DNA from: JAUUSJ01 sp964439395 | GTDB lineage: Bacteria; Bacillota; Clostridia; Lachnospirales; Lachnospiraceae | Direction of reading: 5' to 3' | Assembly (NCBI GenBank): GCA_964439395.1 | Contig: CAYTNV010000003.1 | Coordinates: 1 to 64,000, forward strand | DNA: 64,000 nt | Shown: one piece after another, positions 42,328 through 51,941 of the stretch | Layout: each line of letters opens with the position of its first letter | Numbering within the stretch: the stretch's first letter is position 1 | The notes under the pieces: model-generated | The model's input: only the letters and a program-made list of their open reading frames with translations | Databases searched by the model: none | What the model was told of the DNA's origin: nothing | Program-made: the position numbers and the translations under genes

Positions 42328-43713
42328 CTAAGACATATAAGTAAGTGGAATTCGAACGGTAAATAATGTTCCCTCCCCTTCTTTACTGTAGAGCTTGACT
42401 GCTCCTTTATGCATTAAAATAGCATTTCTTGTAATAGCAAGTCCCAAACCACTTCCTCCAGTCTCACGAGATCTTGCTTTATCTACACGGTAAAATCTCT
42501 CAAATACTTGCTGCTGACTCTCTTCTGGAATGCCGATACCTCCATCTTGTACTTTCACATAGAAAAATTTATGGTCTGCATTTAGAGAGACACGAATCCA
42601 ACCATTATCATAATTATACTTGATTGCATTTTCAATTAAATTAGAAAACGCCAAAGTTAATTTCACCTCATCAATCTCAGCATTCACTGGTCGAAAAGTC
42701 TCAAAAGTGATTTCTATATTCCTTTTTTTCGCAAGCGGTCTAAGACGTTTTAAAATAGCCTCAAGCATATTATTTACATTAATACTCTGAACATTTAAAT
42801 TAGATACAGTCTTATCCATTTTTACAAGTGAGAGCAAATCATTAATAATCTTATTCTCCCTGTCAATCTCATCCACAATATCTGACATAAATTCTTGATA
42901 AAGTTCCACAGGAACATTCTCCTGTCCAACAAGAGAATCTGCCAAAATTTTAATTGACGTAATCGGTGTTTTTAATTCATGAGATACATTAGACACAAAC
43001 TCCTGTCTCGAGTTTTCTAGTATCTGCATCTTATTAAGAATTCCATTAAAACGCTCAATTACTTTTCGAAGCTCAAAATAGCCCACAATCGGAATAGACT
43101 CATCTACATGTCCCGCCGCAATATACTTTAAACTTTTATCAAGAGTTTTAAAATCTCTCGTAAAGAAAATTGCTACAATAATTGCAATTACAATCGTCAC
43201 AATAATAGAAATACTAAAAAATATCTTTAAAGTAGAGTGAATATACTCTGCCATATCGTCAATATCTCTTGTCGATACATTTACTAACATAATACCAGAA
43301 ATCGTACTGTCTTCTTTGATTGGTACAATAACTTCCATATATTGGTTCTCTAAAACTTCTGGAGTTTTTTCCTCCCCATTCATGGTATTTAACACATTTT
43401 TAGACATATAATAAAGACCATCCAACTGACCATAGGTATCTTTTACAACACGAAAGTCCTTGTCAATCACTAATAATCTTCCATTTAGCATTGTCACGAA
43501 TTGCTCTATCTCTGCCTCTAACACTTCATTGTCATCATCAAATCGAAATCCTGCATTTAAAATTTGATTCGCTAAAATATTACACTGAACTTGTACATTA
43601 TTCTTTGTCTGTTCAATAGATTTTTTGCGGTACGTTCTCTCAATACTATAGCCAGATACAACAACCAATAATGTGGTGAGCACTGTAAAGGCTATAAATA
43701 GTGCAAAACGCAT
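42328..43713 (-). CDS. Sensor histidine kinase, WalK/PhoR-like
   Basis: 461 residues: membrane helix at the start, extracytoplasmic sensor of about 130 residues, second helix (IFFSISIIVTIVIAIIVAIF), HAMP linker, HisKA with the phosphorylated His in FVSNVSHELKTPITSI, and HATPase with N box NLIENAIKYN, G1 DGGIGIP and G2 GGSGLGLAIT. No PAS domain is evident. The start is unsure: no good ribosome site precedes the ATG at 43713, and the same frame continues upstream as KLSFRQRLANKVTS, which looks like real kinase N-terminus but lacks a standard start codon before it overlaps the regulator gene. Pairs with the regulator upstream. Confidence 0.9.
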   Translation of the reverse strand: MRFALFIAFTVLTTLLVVVSGYSIERTYRKKSIEQTKNNVQVQCNILANQILNAGFRFDDDNEVLEAEIEQFVTMLNGRLLVIDKDFRVVKDTYGQLDGLYYMSKNVLNTMNGEEKTPEVLENQYMEVIVPIKEDSTISGIMLVNVSTRDIDDMAEYIHSTLKIFFSISIIVTIVIAIIVAIFFTRDFKTLDKSLKYIAAGHVDESIPIVGYFELRKVIERFNGILNKMQILENSRQEFVSNVSHELKTPITSIKILADSLVGQENVPVELYQEFMSDIVDEIDRENKIINDLLSLVKMDKTVSNLNVQSINVNNMLEAILKRLRPLAKKRNIEITFETFRPVNAEIDEVKLTLAFSNLIENAIKYNYDNGWIRVSLNADHKFFYVKVQDGGIGIPEESQQQVFERFYRVDKARSRETGGSGLGLAITRNAILMHKGAVKLYSKEGEGTLFTVRIPLTYMS

Positions 43714-43747
43714 ACTAGTGACTTTATTCGCTAATCTCTGTCTAAAA

Positions 43748-44440
43748 CTAAGCTTGGAAGTAATAACCTACACCCCACTTTGTATGTATATATCTTGGCT
43801 CACCTGGATTTATTTCTACTTTTTCACGAAGTCTACGGATATGCACATCCACAGTTCTCACATCACCTGGATAATCTTTTCCCCAAACAGTGTTTAAAAG
43901 CTTTTCTCGACTATATACTTTATTTGGAGATAAAATTAAAAGCTCTAATAAATCAAATTCTTTTGCTGTCAAATTTACTTCCTTGTGGTTTGCAAAAACA
44001 CGACGACTATCGCAGTCTACTTTTAAGAGGCCTAAATCAATCACTCTCTCTTCCTTTTCCTCTTCTGGCTTTTTCGAACTTCTCCTCATAATTGCCTTAA
44101 TTCTTGCCTTTACCTCTAATATATTAAATGGTTTTGTAATATAGTCATCCGCACCATATTCCAATCCCAAAATCTTATCCATATCATCGCCTTTTGCTGT
44201 CAACATAATAATTGGCATATCGGAAAACTCGCGAATAGCTTGACATACCTCAAGACCTGTCAACTTTGGCAGCATTACATCTAATAAAACGATATCATAC
44301 TCTGTCTTTTGGGCCATCTCAAGGGCTTCTTCACCGTCGTAAGCACATTCTACTTGTAGACCTTCCTGCAATAAACTAAATCTTAAACCTTTTACAATTA
44401 ATTTTTCATCATCTACAACTAATACTTTCTTCTTATCCAT
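43748..44440 (-). CDS. OmpR/PhoB-family response regulator
   Basis: 230 residues. Receiver domain: acidic pair in VLVVDDEKLIVKG, phosphorylated Asp in YDIVLLDVMLPKLTG, and Thr/Lys in IIMLTAKGDD and DDYITKPFN. The C-terminal winged helix ends in DVRTVDVHIRRLREKV and the RYIHTKWGVGYYF hairpin. ATG at 44440 has AGAGGTG six bases upstream; a GTG at 44449 would overlap that site. It resembles WalR/VicR or PhoP-like regulators. Target unknown. Confidence 0.93.
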   Translation of the reverse strand: MDKKKVLVVDDEKLIVKGLRFSLLQEGLQVECAYDGEEALEMAQKTEYDIVLLDVMLPKLTGLEVCQAIREFSDMPIIMLTAKGDDMDKILGLEYGADDYITKPFNILEVKARIKAIMRRSSKKPEEEKEERVIDLGLLKVDCDSRRVFANHKEVNLTAKEFDLLELLILSPNKVYSREKLLNTVWGKDYPGDVRTVDVHIRRLREKVEINPGEPRYIHTKWGVGYYFQA

Positions 44441-44505
44441 GGTTTTCACCTCTACTCAAATTTCAAATTAATTCTATATTCTTTATTAAAGCTAGAAGAA
44501 ATCTC

Positions 44506-45207
44506 CTAGGTTGTAATCTGATCTTTTATCTTAAGAAAAATCCCATCTTTAATTCCTTCTATCTGTTTAATCTCTTCAATACTTTGGAAGGGACCGTTTG
44601 TCTCTCTATAAGCAATAATACTATCTGCTTTTGCCTGTCCAATACCTGATAATGTCATTAATTCTTCCCTTGACGCAGTATTAATATTCACCTTCGTCTT
44701 TGTTTGGTCCATATCAGATGTTGAAAACATTGCTCCTCCATTTGTATTCTCTGCTGAATTCGTCGTTTGCACAGCTGTAGTCTGGTTTGTAGCCGCCTCT
44801 TCTTTTGATAGCACGTATATTTGTTCACCATCTACAATTTGTCTCGCTAAATTAAGACTTGTCGTATCCGCTTCTTTTGTGAAACCACCTGCCAGATTCA
44901 CTGCGTCATTCACTCTCTTTCCAGTCTCCAATGAGTATACACCAGGATTCTTTACTTGTCCACATATATATACGTACAAAACTATATTGTCTAAATTTGT
45001 CGAATTGGATGCTTCTTGTATATTACTTTCTTTTTCTTGTGTCTGCGCTGTCTTTGTCTCTCCTTCACTGAGAATATTTTTTTCTTCATTGTCTTCTGTC
45101 TGAAAGCTCACTTCCTCTTTTTCTAATAAGGAACAAGAAGTACAAAAAGTACTCACGACAAAACATAATAGCAGTATCTCACCAAGAAATATTTTATTTA
45201 CCTGCAA
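44506..45207 (-). CDS. comEA: ComEA-like helix-hairpin-helix protein with SLBB domain, probable lipoprotein
   Basis: 233 residues. N-terminal signal with possible lipobox (FCTSCS near residue 25), a low-complexity spacer, an SLBB domain (VLYVYICGQVKNPGVYSLET) and paired helix-hairpin-helix motifs at the C-terminus (VNINTASREELMTLSGIGQA, FQSIEEIKQIEGIKDG). ComEA binds incoming double-stranded DNA outside the membrane and hands it to ComEC. The start seems to be TTG with GGAGG upstream. In many Firmicutes comEA and comEC are adjacent; here a two-component system and a GerMN gene sit between them. Confidence 0.9.
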   Translation of the reverse strand: MQVNKIFLGEILLLCFVVSTFCTSCSLLEKEEVSFQTEDNEEKNILSEGETKTAQTQEKESNIQEASNSTNLDNIVLYVYICGQVKNPGVYSLETGKRVNDAVNLAGGFTKEADTTSLNLARQIVDGEQIYVLSKEEAATNQTTAVQTTNSAENTNGGAMFSTSDMDQTKTKVNINTASREELMTLSGIGQAKADSIIAYRETNGPFQSIEEIKQIEGIKDGIFLKIKDQITT

Positions 45208-45330
45208 TATTTCCTCCTTCTACTGTACATTAGAATCCCTCTGTTTTATTCTAACGAATAATTTTATTTCTGACAAGTACTTTTTCCTTTCAAAATCCTT
45301 ACTATAATTATTAGAGAAAAGATTTCGAAA

Positions 45331-45362
45331 AAGGACTATATGTCACCTACCATATAGTCCTT
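45331..45362 (-). terminator. Terminator of the argC-argJ-argB-argD operon
   Basis: A perfect 12 bp stem AAGGACTATATG/CATATAGTCCTT with an 8-base loop; leftward it runs into TTTTTCG. Confidence 0.85.
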
Positions 45363-45411
45363 CTCCTCTCACATTCCCCCTATAGCATTCTTATGCAAGT
45401 ATGGGCTTAAT

Positions 45412-46596
45412 TTATGCAATTGCTTTTTTTAATTTTTCAATCATTTCGTCTACATTTTCCTCCGTAATAATAAGAGGAGGAACAAAACGTATTACATTGC
45501 CACCAGCAGAAATTAAAATCAACCCCTCTTCTATAGCTTTATTTACAATAACTCCAACTGGCTTATCTTCACAAAACTCTAATCCCTGCATGAGTCCAAG
45601 ACCTCTATGTGCCTTAATACAGTCATAATCTTCAAGAAGAGCTTCTAATTTGTCATATAAATATGCTCCTACTTTATTGACATGCTCTATAATATTCATC
45701 TCTTCAAATAAATCAAATACTTTAGACACTGCAGCACATGCAAGTGGATTTCCTCCATATGTCGTGCCGTGGTCTCCAGGAACTAATGCTGTAGACAGTT
45801 TTTTCGATGCAACAAATGCACCTACTGGAACACCACAGCCAAGTGCCTTTGCCAGAGCCAAGACATCTGGCTTTATACCATATAAATCATGCGCATACAA
45901 AGAACCGCAACGTCCCATGCCGCATTGAACTTCATCAAAAATGAGAACAATATCTTTCTCATCACAAATTGCGCGAAGTTCCTCTAAAAATGCCTTGTCA
46001 GCTGGATAAATTCCGCCCTCTCCCTGTACTACCTCACAAATAATACCACAAGTTTTATTTGTAATTTTAGATTTTACATCTTCAATATCATTAAACGCAG
46101 CAAATACCGCTTGACATCCCTCTGGGACAAATCCCTCCTGATAATGCTTATTGCCTGTCACTGAGAGCGCACCCTGACTTCTTCCGTGGAAAGAGTGGTT
46201 CATAGCGATAAACTCATACTCTTTTTTAGGATCCTTCATATAAGCATATTTTCTCGCTATCTTTAATGCTCCCTCAATCGCTTCTGTTCCACTATTTGTA
46301 AAAAATACTTTATCCATTTTCGATGTCTTTACAACTTTTTCAGCAGCTTCAATTGCCGGAATATTATAATATAAATTAGAAGTATGAATAATCTTATCAA
46401 TCTGATCTTTTAACGCCTGATTATAAGCTTCATTTCCATATCCAAGAGCAAATACCGCAATACCCGCCCCAAAATCTAAATATTTTTTCCCCTTTATGTC
46501 ATAAAGATAGACACCCTCTCCCTTCTCTAATACAATAGGGAAACGGTTATATGTTTTCATAATCACAGATTCGGCTCTATTTATTAATTCATTCAT
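45412..46596 (-). CDS. argD: Acetylornithine aminotransferase
   Basis: 394-residue class III PLP aminotransferase converting N-acetylglutamate semialdehyde to N-acetylornithine. Motifs: FTNSGTEAIEGALKIARKYA, VLIFDEVQCGMGRCGSLYAH, and the PLP Lys in DVLALAKALGCGVPVGAF. Last gene of the arg operon; 47 bp after argB. The class also covers ornithine transaminases, but context fixes the role. Confidence 0.95.
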   Translation of the reverse strand: MNELINRAESVIMKTYNRFPIVLEKGEGVYLYDIKGKKYLDFGAGIAVFALGYGNEAYNQALKDQIDKIIHTSNLYYNIPAIEAAEKVVKTSKMDKVFFTNSGTEAIEGALKIARKYAYMKDPKKEYEFIAMNHSFHGRSQGALSVTGNKHYQEGFVPEGCQAVFAAFNDIEDVKSKITNKTCGIICEVVQGEGGIYPADKAFLEELRAICDEKDIVLIFDEVQCGMGRCGSLYAHDLYGIKPDVLALAKALGCGVPVGAFVASKKLSTALVPGDHGTTYGGNPLACAAVSKVFDLFEEMNIIEHVNKVGAYLYDKLEALLEDYDCIKAHRGLGLMQGLEFCEDKPVGVIVNKAIEEGLILISAGGNVIRFVPPLIITEENVDEMIEKLKKAIA

Positions 46597-46643
46597 TGTT
46601 CAATTTCCTTTCCTCTATCACTATATTTTGAGGCTTTCACTTA

Positions 46644-47531
46644 TTAAAATAATGGCTCTTTTAAGATAGCAGTACCAATACCTTTTTGTGTGAAAAACTC
46701 AAGAAGTAAACAATGTTCCATTCTTCCATCCAAAATATGGACACGAGATACGCCGTTTTCAATCGCTTCAACACAATTATTCAATTTTGGTAGCATACCG
46801 CCACCGACAACGCCTTTATTAATAAACTCTTTAGCCTGATCTAAGTCCATCTCAGAGATTAAAGTAGATTTATCAGACGGATCAATAAATACACCCTCAA
46901 TATCTGTTAAAAATACTAATTTCTCTGCGTTAATTGCCTTTGCAATACCACAGGCAGCATCATCTGCATTAATATTGTATGTATCATACTTATCATCTAA
47001 ACCAATTGGTGCGATAACTGGAACAAAATCACTCTCAATTAAGCTATCTAATAGTTTGACATTTACTCCCTTTACATTTCCTACATATCCGATGTCTTTA
47101 CCATCTGCATATTTTTTCTCCACGCGAAGCATCCCTGCATCCTTACCACAAAGACCAACTGCCTGCACACCAATCTTTTCCATCATTCCAACAAGCTGTT
47201 TATTCACTTTATATAAAACCATCTCTGCGATATCCATCGTCTCTTTATCTGTAACGCGAAGACCATTCACAAATTCTGGTTCTTTTCCACTTAAACGAAC
47301 CCATTTGCTAATTTCTTTTCCACCGCCATGTACAATAATTGGTTTTAAACCGATTAATTTAAGCAATGCCACATCCTTAATTACATTATATTTTAGTTGC
47401 TCGTCAAGCATCGCACTTCCGCCGTATTTTACAACAATCTTTGTTCCATTAAATTTTCTAATATATGGAAGAGCTTCAACTAAGGTATTGGCTTTTAATA
47501 CTACTTCCTCGATATTTCCTGTCTCTAACAT
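46644..47531 (-). CDS. argB: Acetylglutamate kinase
   Basis: 295-residue amino-acid kinase phosphorylating N-acetylglutamate. Motifs: KIVVKYGGSAMLDEQLKYNV (phosphate loop Lys), IIVHGGGKEISKW, and VVGGGMLPKLNNCVEAIENG. The N-terminal extension (EVVLKANTLVEALPYIRKFN) is the helix linked to hexameric, arginine-inhibited enzymes, so feedback inhibition is likely. Ribosome site AAAGGAG. Confidence 0.96.
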   Translation of the reverse strand: MLETGNIEEVVLKANTLVEALPYIRKFNGTKIVVKYGGSAMLDEQLKYNVIKDVALLKLIGLKPIIVHGGGKEISKWVRLSGKEPEFVNGLRVTDKETMDIAEMVLYKVNKQLVGMMEKIGVQAVGLCGKDAGMLRVEKKYADGKDIGYVGNVKGVNVKLLDSLIESDFVPVIAPIGLDDKYDTYNINADDAACGIAKAINAEKLVFLTDIEGVFIDPSDKSTLISEMDLDQAKEFINKGVVGGGMLPKLNNCVEAIENGVSRVHILDGRMEHCLLLEFFTQKGIGTAILKEPLF

Positions 47532-47673
47532 TATTTTCTCCTTTTTATTTTAAATTTGTTTTCATTATTTTTCTCTCTCATTTTGATTACGCAAAACTCT
47601 TCTCTCAAATATACGAGTAAATTCAGATAAATTCATATTTTACCACCTACTTGACAGAGATTTTCATCATAAA

Positions 47674-48906
47674 TTAAGAACGATAATCCGCATTGATTTT
47701 AACATAATCATATGTCAAATCGCAACCCCAAGCTGTCGCCATTTGGTCTCCCTTATGCACATGAACTTTACATATAACTGGATTAGCAGAAAGAATCTTT
47801 GTAGCTTCCTCCTCGCTATAGTCTGTTGCAATTCCATCCTTTACAATCTGAGCTATTCCGTTTTCGCTTTCTAAAATAATATCAACTTTTTGTGGATCAA
47901 ATTCCACTCCCGAATATCCCATCGCACAGAGAATTCTTCCCCAGTTTGCATCTTTTCCATATACTGCTGCCTTAGTAAGACTTGAAGTAATGACAGATTT
48001 ACTCATTATTTTGGCCTCTTCCTTTGTCTCAAGTCCGTAAGCTTGCACTTCAAATAGTTTTGTACATCCCTCGCCGTCTCCCGCAATATTTTTAGCAAGC
48101 TCCTTATTTACCTCATGAAGTGCCTTACAAAATACTACATAGTCGTCATTTTCCTCGGCAATTAAGGTATTGCCAGCAAGACCGTTTGCCAGGACAAATA
48201 CTGTATCGTTTGTAGACGTATCTCCATCTACGGATACCATATTATAAGTATCTTCCACATCTGCTTTTATTGCCTTTTGAATCAACTCTTTTGTAATCGC
48301 CACATCACTTACGACAAATCCGAGCATCGTTCCCATATTAGGATGAATCATACCGGAGCCTTTACACATACCAGCAATCGTAGCCTTTGTTCCATCTGAA
48401 AATGTCATCTGAACAGCCACTTCCTTCTTATGAGTGTCTGTAGTCAAAATTGCCTCAGCTGCATCGATGGCTGACTGTCTATCATCCTTTACAGAATCGC
48501 AAAGCATTTTTACTCCTTCTCTTATAATATTCATTGGAAGCTGTGCTCCGATAACACCTGTAGAGCTAACTAAAACTTCTTCCTTTTGACAGTCTAAAAT
48601 ATTTGCCGCTTCTCTGGCTGTCATCTCTACATTTTTCATGCCTTCTTCACCAGTACATGCGTTTGCTACACCACTATTTACAACAATCGCTCTTACTGTT
48701 TCTTGTTCTTCTACCATCTTTTTACCCCATAGTACTGGAGCTGCCTTTACGATATTTCTTGTAAATGTTCCGCCAAATACAGCAGGAGATTCACTGACGA
48801 TAATTGCCATATCCTTATTTGTCTTACCTGCCTTAATGCCTGCGCGAAGGCCTGCCGCCTTATATCCTTTTGGAGTCGTCACTCCGCCTTCAATTTTTTT
48901 TATCAT
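47674..48906 (-). CDS. argJ: Glutamate N-acetyltransferase / amino-acid acetyltransferase
   Basis: 410-residue ArgJ, which recycles the acetyl group from acetylornithine to glutamate. It is made as a precursor cut before a Thr that becomes the nucleophile; here the site is HPNMGTMLGFVVSD (Gly-Thr). Other motifs: GVANACTGEEG, DGDTSTNDTVFVLANG and DANWGRILCAMGYSG. With argJ present, no argE or separate argA is needed for cyclic synthesis. Shares its operon with argC, argB and argD. The 142 bp gap to argB holds a weak remnant of the dispersed repeat. Confidence 0.96.
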   Translation of the reverse strand: MIKKIEGGVTTPKGYKAAGLRAGIKAGKTNKDMAIIVSESPAVFGGTFTRNIVKAAPVLWGKKMVEEQETVRAIVVNSGVANACTGEEGMKNVEMTAREAANILDCQKEEVLVSSTGVIGAQLPMNIIREGVKMLCDSVKDDRQSAIDAAEAILTTDTHKKEVAVQMTFSDGTKATIAGMCKGSGMIHPNMGTMLGFVVSDVAITKELIQKAIKADVEDTYNMVSVDGDTSTNDTVFVLANGLAGNTLIAEENDDYVVFCKALHEVNKELAKNIAGDGEGCTKLFEVQAYGLETKEEAKIMSKSVITSSLTKAAVYGKDANWGRILCAMGYSGVEFDPQKVDIILESENGIAQIVKDGIATDYSEEEATKILSANPVICKVHVHKGDQMATAWGCDLTYDYVKINADYRS

Positions 48907-49028
48907 ATTTCCTCCTCTGCACTTGAAAAGTTACCTTATAGCTTCTCTATAAAAAATTACCAAAACTCCTAATTCCATACATCGTGAACGGGTTGGGCAT
49001 TCTTTATATCTTGACTATGTATTATATT

Positions 49029-50069
49029 CTATGGGAACATCGGAACCATCATAAGTCCCTCTGTCTCCTCAAAACCAAACATAATATTCATATTTTGTAC
49101 TGCCTGTCCAGCCGCACCTTTTACTAAATTATCCATTGCTCCCATCATAATGAGACGGTTTGTTCTAGGGTCAATCACTGCATTTACATCTACATAATTA
49201 CTTCCTTCCACCCATCTTGTCTCTGGAGCATCTGCACCATCTAGTACACGTACAAATACCTCTTTATCATAGTATTTTTTATAGATTGACTTTACTTCTT
49301 CAATTGTCACATTCTTTTTAAGATTTGCGTACGCAGTCACTAAAATTCCTCGATTCATTGGAATTAAATGTGGAGTAAAATTTAAGATTACCTGCTCTCC
49401 AGACGCATAAGATAATTGTTCTTCAATCTCTGGAGTATGTCGATGAGTCGTCACACCGTAAGCTTTAATATTCTCATTTACCTCACAATAAAGGTTTGCA
49501 ACCTTTGCTCCCCTTCCTGCTCCTGATGTTCCAGACTTCGCATCAATAATTAATGTGCTCATATCAATAATACCCTCTTTTGCCATTGGGTAAATGGATA
49601 ATGTAGAACAGGTTGGATAGCAACCCGGATTTGCAAGTAATCTCGCATCCTTAATCTGCTTGCGATTCACCTCGCAAAGACCATATACTGCCTCCTCGAT
49701 TAGGTCTTTACTCTTATGCTCGATTTGATACCATTTTTCATAAATATCCACATCCTTGATTCGGAAATCTGCACTCAAATCGATGATTTTCACCTGCTCC
49801 AAAATTTCTTTATTTATGCAGGATGCGCAAAATCCCTGTGGAGTTGCTGTAAAAATAACATCCACTCTTTTGGCTAACTCTCCAATATTATCATCTAAAC
49901 ATTCATCTTCCACAATCTCAAATAAATTGCGAAATACATCGTGATATTTCTTTCCAATATAGCTTCTTGAGCCATACCATACAATTTTTACTTCTTTATG
50001 TGCTAACAGAATTCTTACTAGCTCCTGACCTGCATAGCCAGTTGCACCGATAATACCTACTTTTATCAT
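49029..50069 (-). CDS. argC: N-acetyl-gamma-glutamyl-phosphate reductase
   Basis: 346-residue NADP-dependent reductase. N-terminal Rossmann loop GIIGATGYAGQELVRIL; catalytic Cys in LLANPGCYPTCSTLSIYP; SGTSGAGRGAK and THRHTPEIEEQL complete the signature. First gene of the arg operon, divergent from argG across 541 bp. Ribosome site AAAGGAAAGG. Confidence 0.96.
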   Translation of the reverse strand: MIKVGIIGATGYAGQELVRILLAHKEVKIVWYGSRSYIGKKYHDVFRNLFEIVEDECLDDNIGELAKRVDVIFTATPQGFCASCINKEILEQVKIIDLSADFRIKDVDIYEKWYQIEHKSKDLIEEAVYGLCEVNRKQIKDARLLANPGCYPTCSTLSIYPMAKEGIIDMSTLIIDAKSGTSGAGRGAKVANLYCEVNENIKAYGVTTHRHTPEIEEQLSYASGEQVILNFTPHLIPMNRGILVTAYANLKKNVTIEEVKSIYKKYYDKEVFVRVLDGADAPETRWVEGSNYVDVNAVIDPRTNRLIMMGAMDNLVKGAAGQAVQNMNIMFGFEETEGLMMVPMFP

Positions 50070-50433
50070 ATTTACTACCAGCCTTTCCTTTTATTTTTTA
50101 TATCATTGTCTAAAGTCTCTACTTGTAAGTAAGAAATTCAAAAGACAATTTAACTTACCAAATATTTGACCTCATTTCAAGGCTTTTGCCGTAAATTTAT
50201 ATATATCTTGCTACGACGTTCATAATTATACAACTTCTTTGCATTTTATGCAACTAGAAATTAACTTTTCTTCTCTTATCTCATTTCCAGCATTTTTGCT
50301 GTCAGTTTCCCAAAAACCTTTAAATTCAGCATTTTCTCTCGATTTTTTCACACAATTAATATTATTTCATTTTTTTGTTTTTATATTCAGAGAAATTTTT
50401 TTGAAAAAATTTAAAAAAAATTCAAAAAAGGGG
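50070..50433. other. Divergent argC-argG intergenic region, argC side
   Basis: AT-rich. At 50219-50233 the sequence TTCATAATTATACAA is a weak match to an arginine-repressor box and could serve the argC side. No gene seen; the argC promoter could not be placed with confidence. Confidence 0.35.
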
Positions 50434-50469
50434 TTGCATAATATTCATGAATGACGTATATTTATCATG
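50434..50469 (+). promoter_or_regulatory. argG promoter overlapped by an ArgR-type operator
   Basis: Promoter: TTGCAT (50434-50439), 17 bp, TATATT (50457-50462). Over it lie TTGCATAATATTCATGA, close to the ARG-box consensus (TGAAT-AT-rich-ATTCA, read on either strand), and a second weaker box through 50469. Binding of arginine-loaded ArgR would cover -35 to -10 and block transcription. Confidence 0.65.
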
Positions 50470-50610
50470 TCAGTGAAATAACATATAAAACAAAAGAGGA
50501 ATTATAACAAGAATATTATCTACGATTTCCTGATATAACTTCTATCTATTACATATATTTTAAAATATCTAGAAGGCATTTTTATAAAATTATTAAAGGA
50601 GGACTTTTTT

Positions 50611-51828
50611 ATGAAAGATAAAGTAATTTTAGCGTACTCAGGAGGACTTGATACAACTGCTATCATCCCTTGGTTAAAAGAAAACTATAACTATGATGTT
50701 GTTTGTGTTTGTATTGATGTTGGACAAGAAAGCGAGTTAGACGGATTAGAGGAGAGAGCTGCTCTTTCTGGTGCTTCTAAATTATATATTGAAGATGTTG
50801 TCGATGAGTTTGTTGACGAGTATGTAATCCCAACTGTTCAGGCAAACGCTGTTTATGAGAATAAATATTTATTAGGTACATCTTTTGCAAGACCTGTTAT
50901 TGCAAAACGTCTTGTTGAGATTGCAAGAAAAGAAGGTGCTGTTGCAATCTGCCACGGCGCTACTGGAAAAGGAAATGACCAGGTTCGTTTTGAGTTATCT
51001 ATCAAAGCTCTCGCTCCTGATATCAAAATTATCGCTCCATGGAGATGTAATGAAACATGGAATATGCAGTCTCGTGAGGATGAGATTCAGTACTGTAAGG
51101 AACATGGAATCGATCTTCCATTCTCCGCTGACAATAGCTATAGCCGTGACCGTAACTTATGGCATATCAGCCATGAGGGCTTAGAGCTTGAAGATCCAGC
51201 TAACGAGCCAAACTTTGACCATCTCTTAGTTTTAGGTGTTACTCCTGAGAAAGCTCCGGAAGAGGGTGAGTATGTAACACTTACTTTTGAGAAAGGTGTC
51301 CCTACAGCAGTAAACGGAGAAAAGATGAAAGCTTCTGATATTATCCGCACATTAAATAAATTAGGCGGAAAACATGGTATTGGTATTATTGATATCGTTG
51401 AAAACCGTGTTGTTGGCATGAAATCTCGTGGTGTATATGAGACACCTGGCGGAACTATCCTTATGGAAGCTCACACTCAATTAGAGGAGCTTATTTTAGA
51501 CCGCCCAACACTTTCTTACAAAAAACTAGTTTCTAATGAGTTTGCTAACCTTGTATACGAAGGAAAATGGTTCACACCTCTTCGCGAGGCTCTTCAAGCT
51601 TTCGTTGAGAAAACTCAAGAGCGCGTAACTGGTGAAGTTAAATTCAAACTTTATAAAGGAAATATTATCAAAGCTGGAACTACTTCTCCATATTCTTTAT
51701 ACAGTGAATCTTTGGCAAGCTTTACAACAGGTGAACTTTATGATCATCATGACGCAGAAGGATTCATCAACTTATTTGGTCTTTCTATGAAAGTTCGCGC
51801 ATTAAAAGATATGCATTTAGCTGATTAA
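50611..51828 (+). CDS. argG: Argininosuccinate synthase
   Basis: 405-residue ligase joining citrulline and aspartate with ATP. P-loop-like LAYSGGLDTTAIIPWL, then ICHGATGKGNDQVRFEL and the DNSYSRDRNLWHISHEGLEL region, all highly conserved. Ribosome site AAAGGAGGAC at optimal distance. Codon use favours the pattern of strongly expressed genes. It stands apart from argH by about 4.3 kb. Confidence 0.98.
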   Translation: MKDKVILAYSGGLDTTAIIPWLKENYNYDVVCVCIDVGQESELDGLEERAALSGASKLYIEDVVDEFVDEYVIPTVQANAVYENKYLLGTSFARPVIAKRLVEIARKEGAVAICHGATGKGNDQVRFELSIKALAPDIKIIAPWRCNETWNMQSREDEIQYCKEHGIDLPFSADNSYSRDRNLWHISHEGLELEDPANEPNFDHLLVLGVTPEKAPEEGEYVTLTFEKGVPTAVNGEKMKASDIIRTLNKLGGKHGIGIIDIVENRVVGMKSRGVYETPGGTILMEAHTQLEELILDRPTLSYKKLVSNEFANLVYEGKWFTPLREALQAFVEKTQERVTGEVKFKLYKGNIIKAGTTSPYSLYSESLASFTTGELYDHHDAEGFINLFGLSMKVRALKDMHLAD

Positions 51829-51851
51829 TCTATTTTATATTTAAAATATAA

Positions 51852-51941
51852 AAAGGACTGATATCCTATTGAAACTGACCTCCGATTGTTAGATTTTAGT
51901 TCTAACTTTCGGAGGCAGTTCAATTTTGATATCAGTCCTTT
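51852..51941. terminator. Nested long inverted repeat between argG and a converging gene
   Basis: Outer stem AAAGGACTGATATC (51852-51865) with GATATCAGTCCTTT (51928-51941), inner stem GACCTCCGA-type (51876 on) with TCGGAGGCAGTTC (ending near 51920). Fits a bidirectional terminator, but at 90 bp with two perfect arms it is larger than usual. It overlaps the last codons of the converging gene. Confidence 0.7.

Noticed and set aside
46975..47553. Open frame of 192 codons opposite argB
   Set aside because: Antisense shadow of argB, with low-complexity sequence and no family match.
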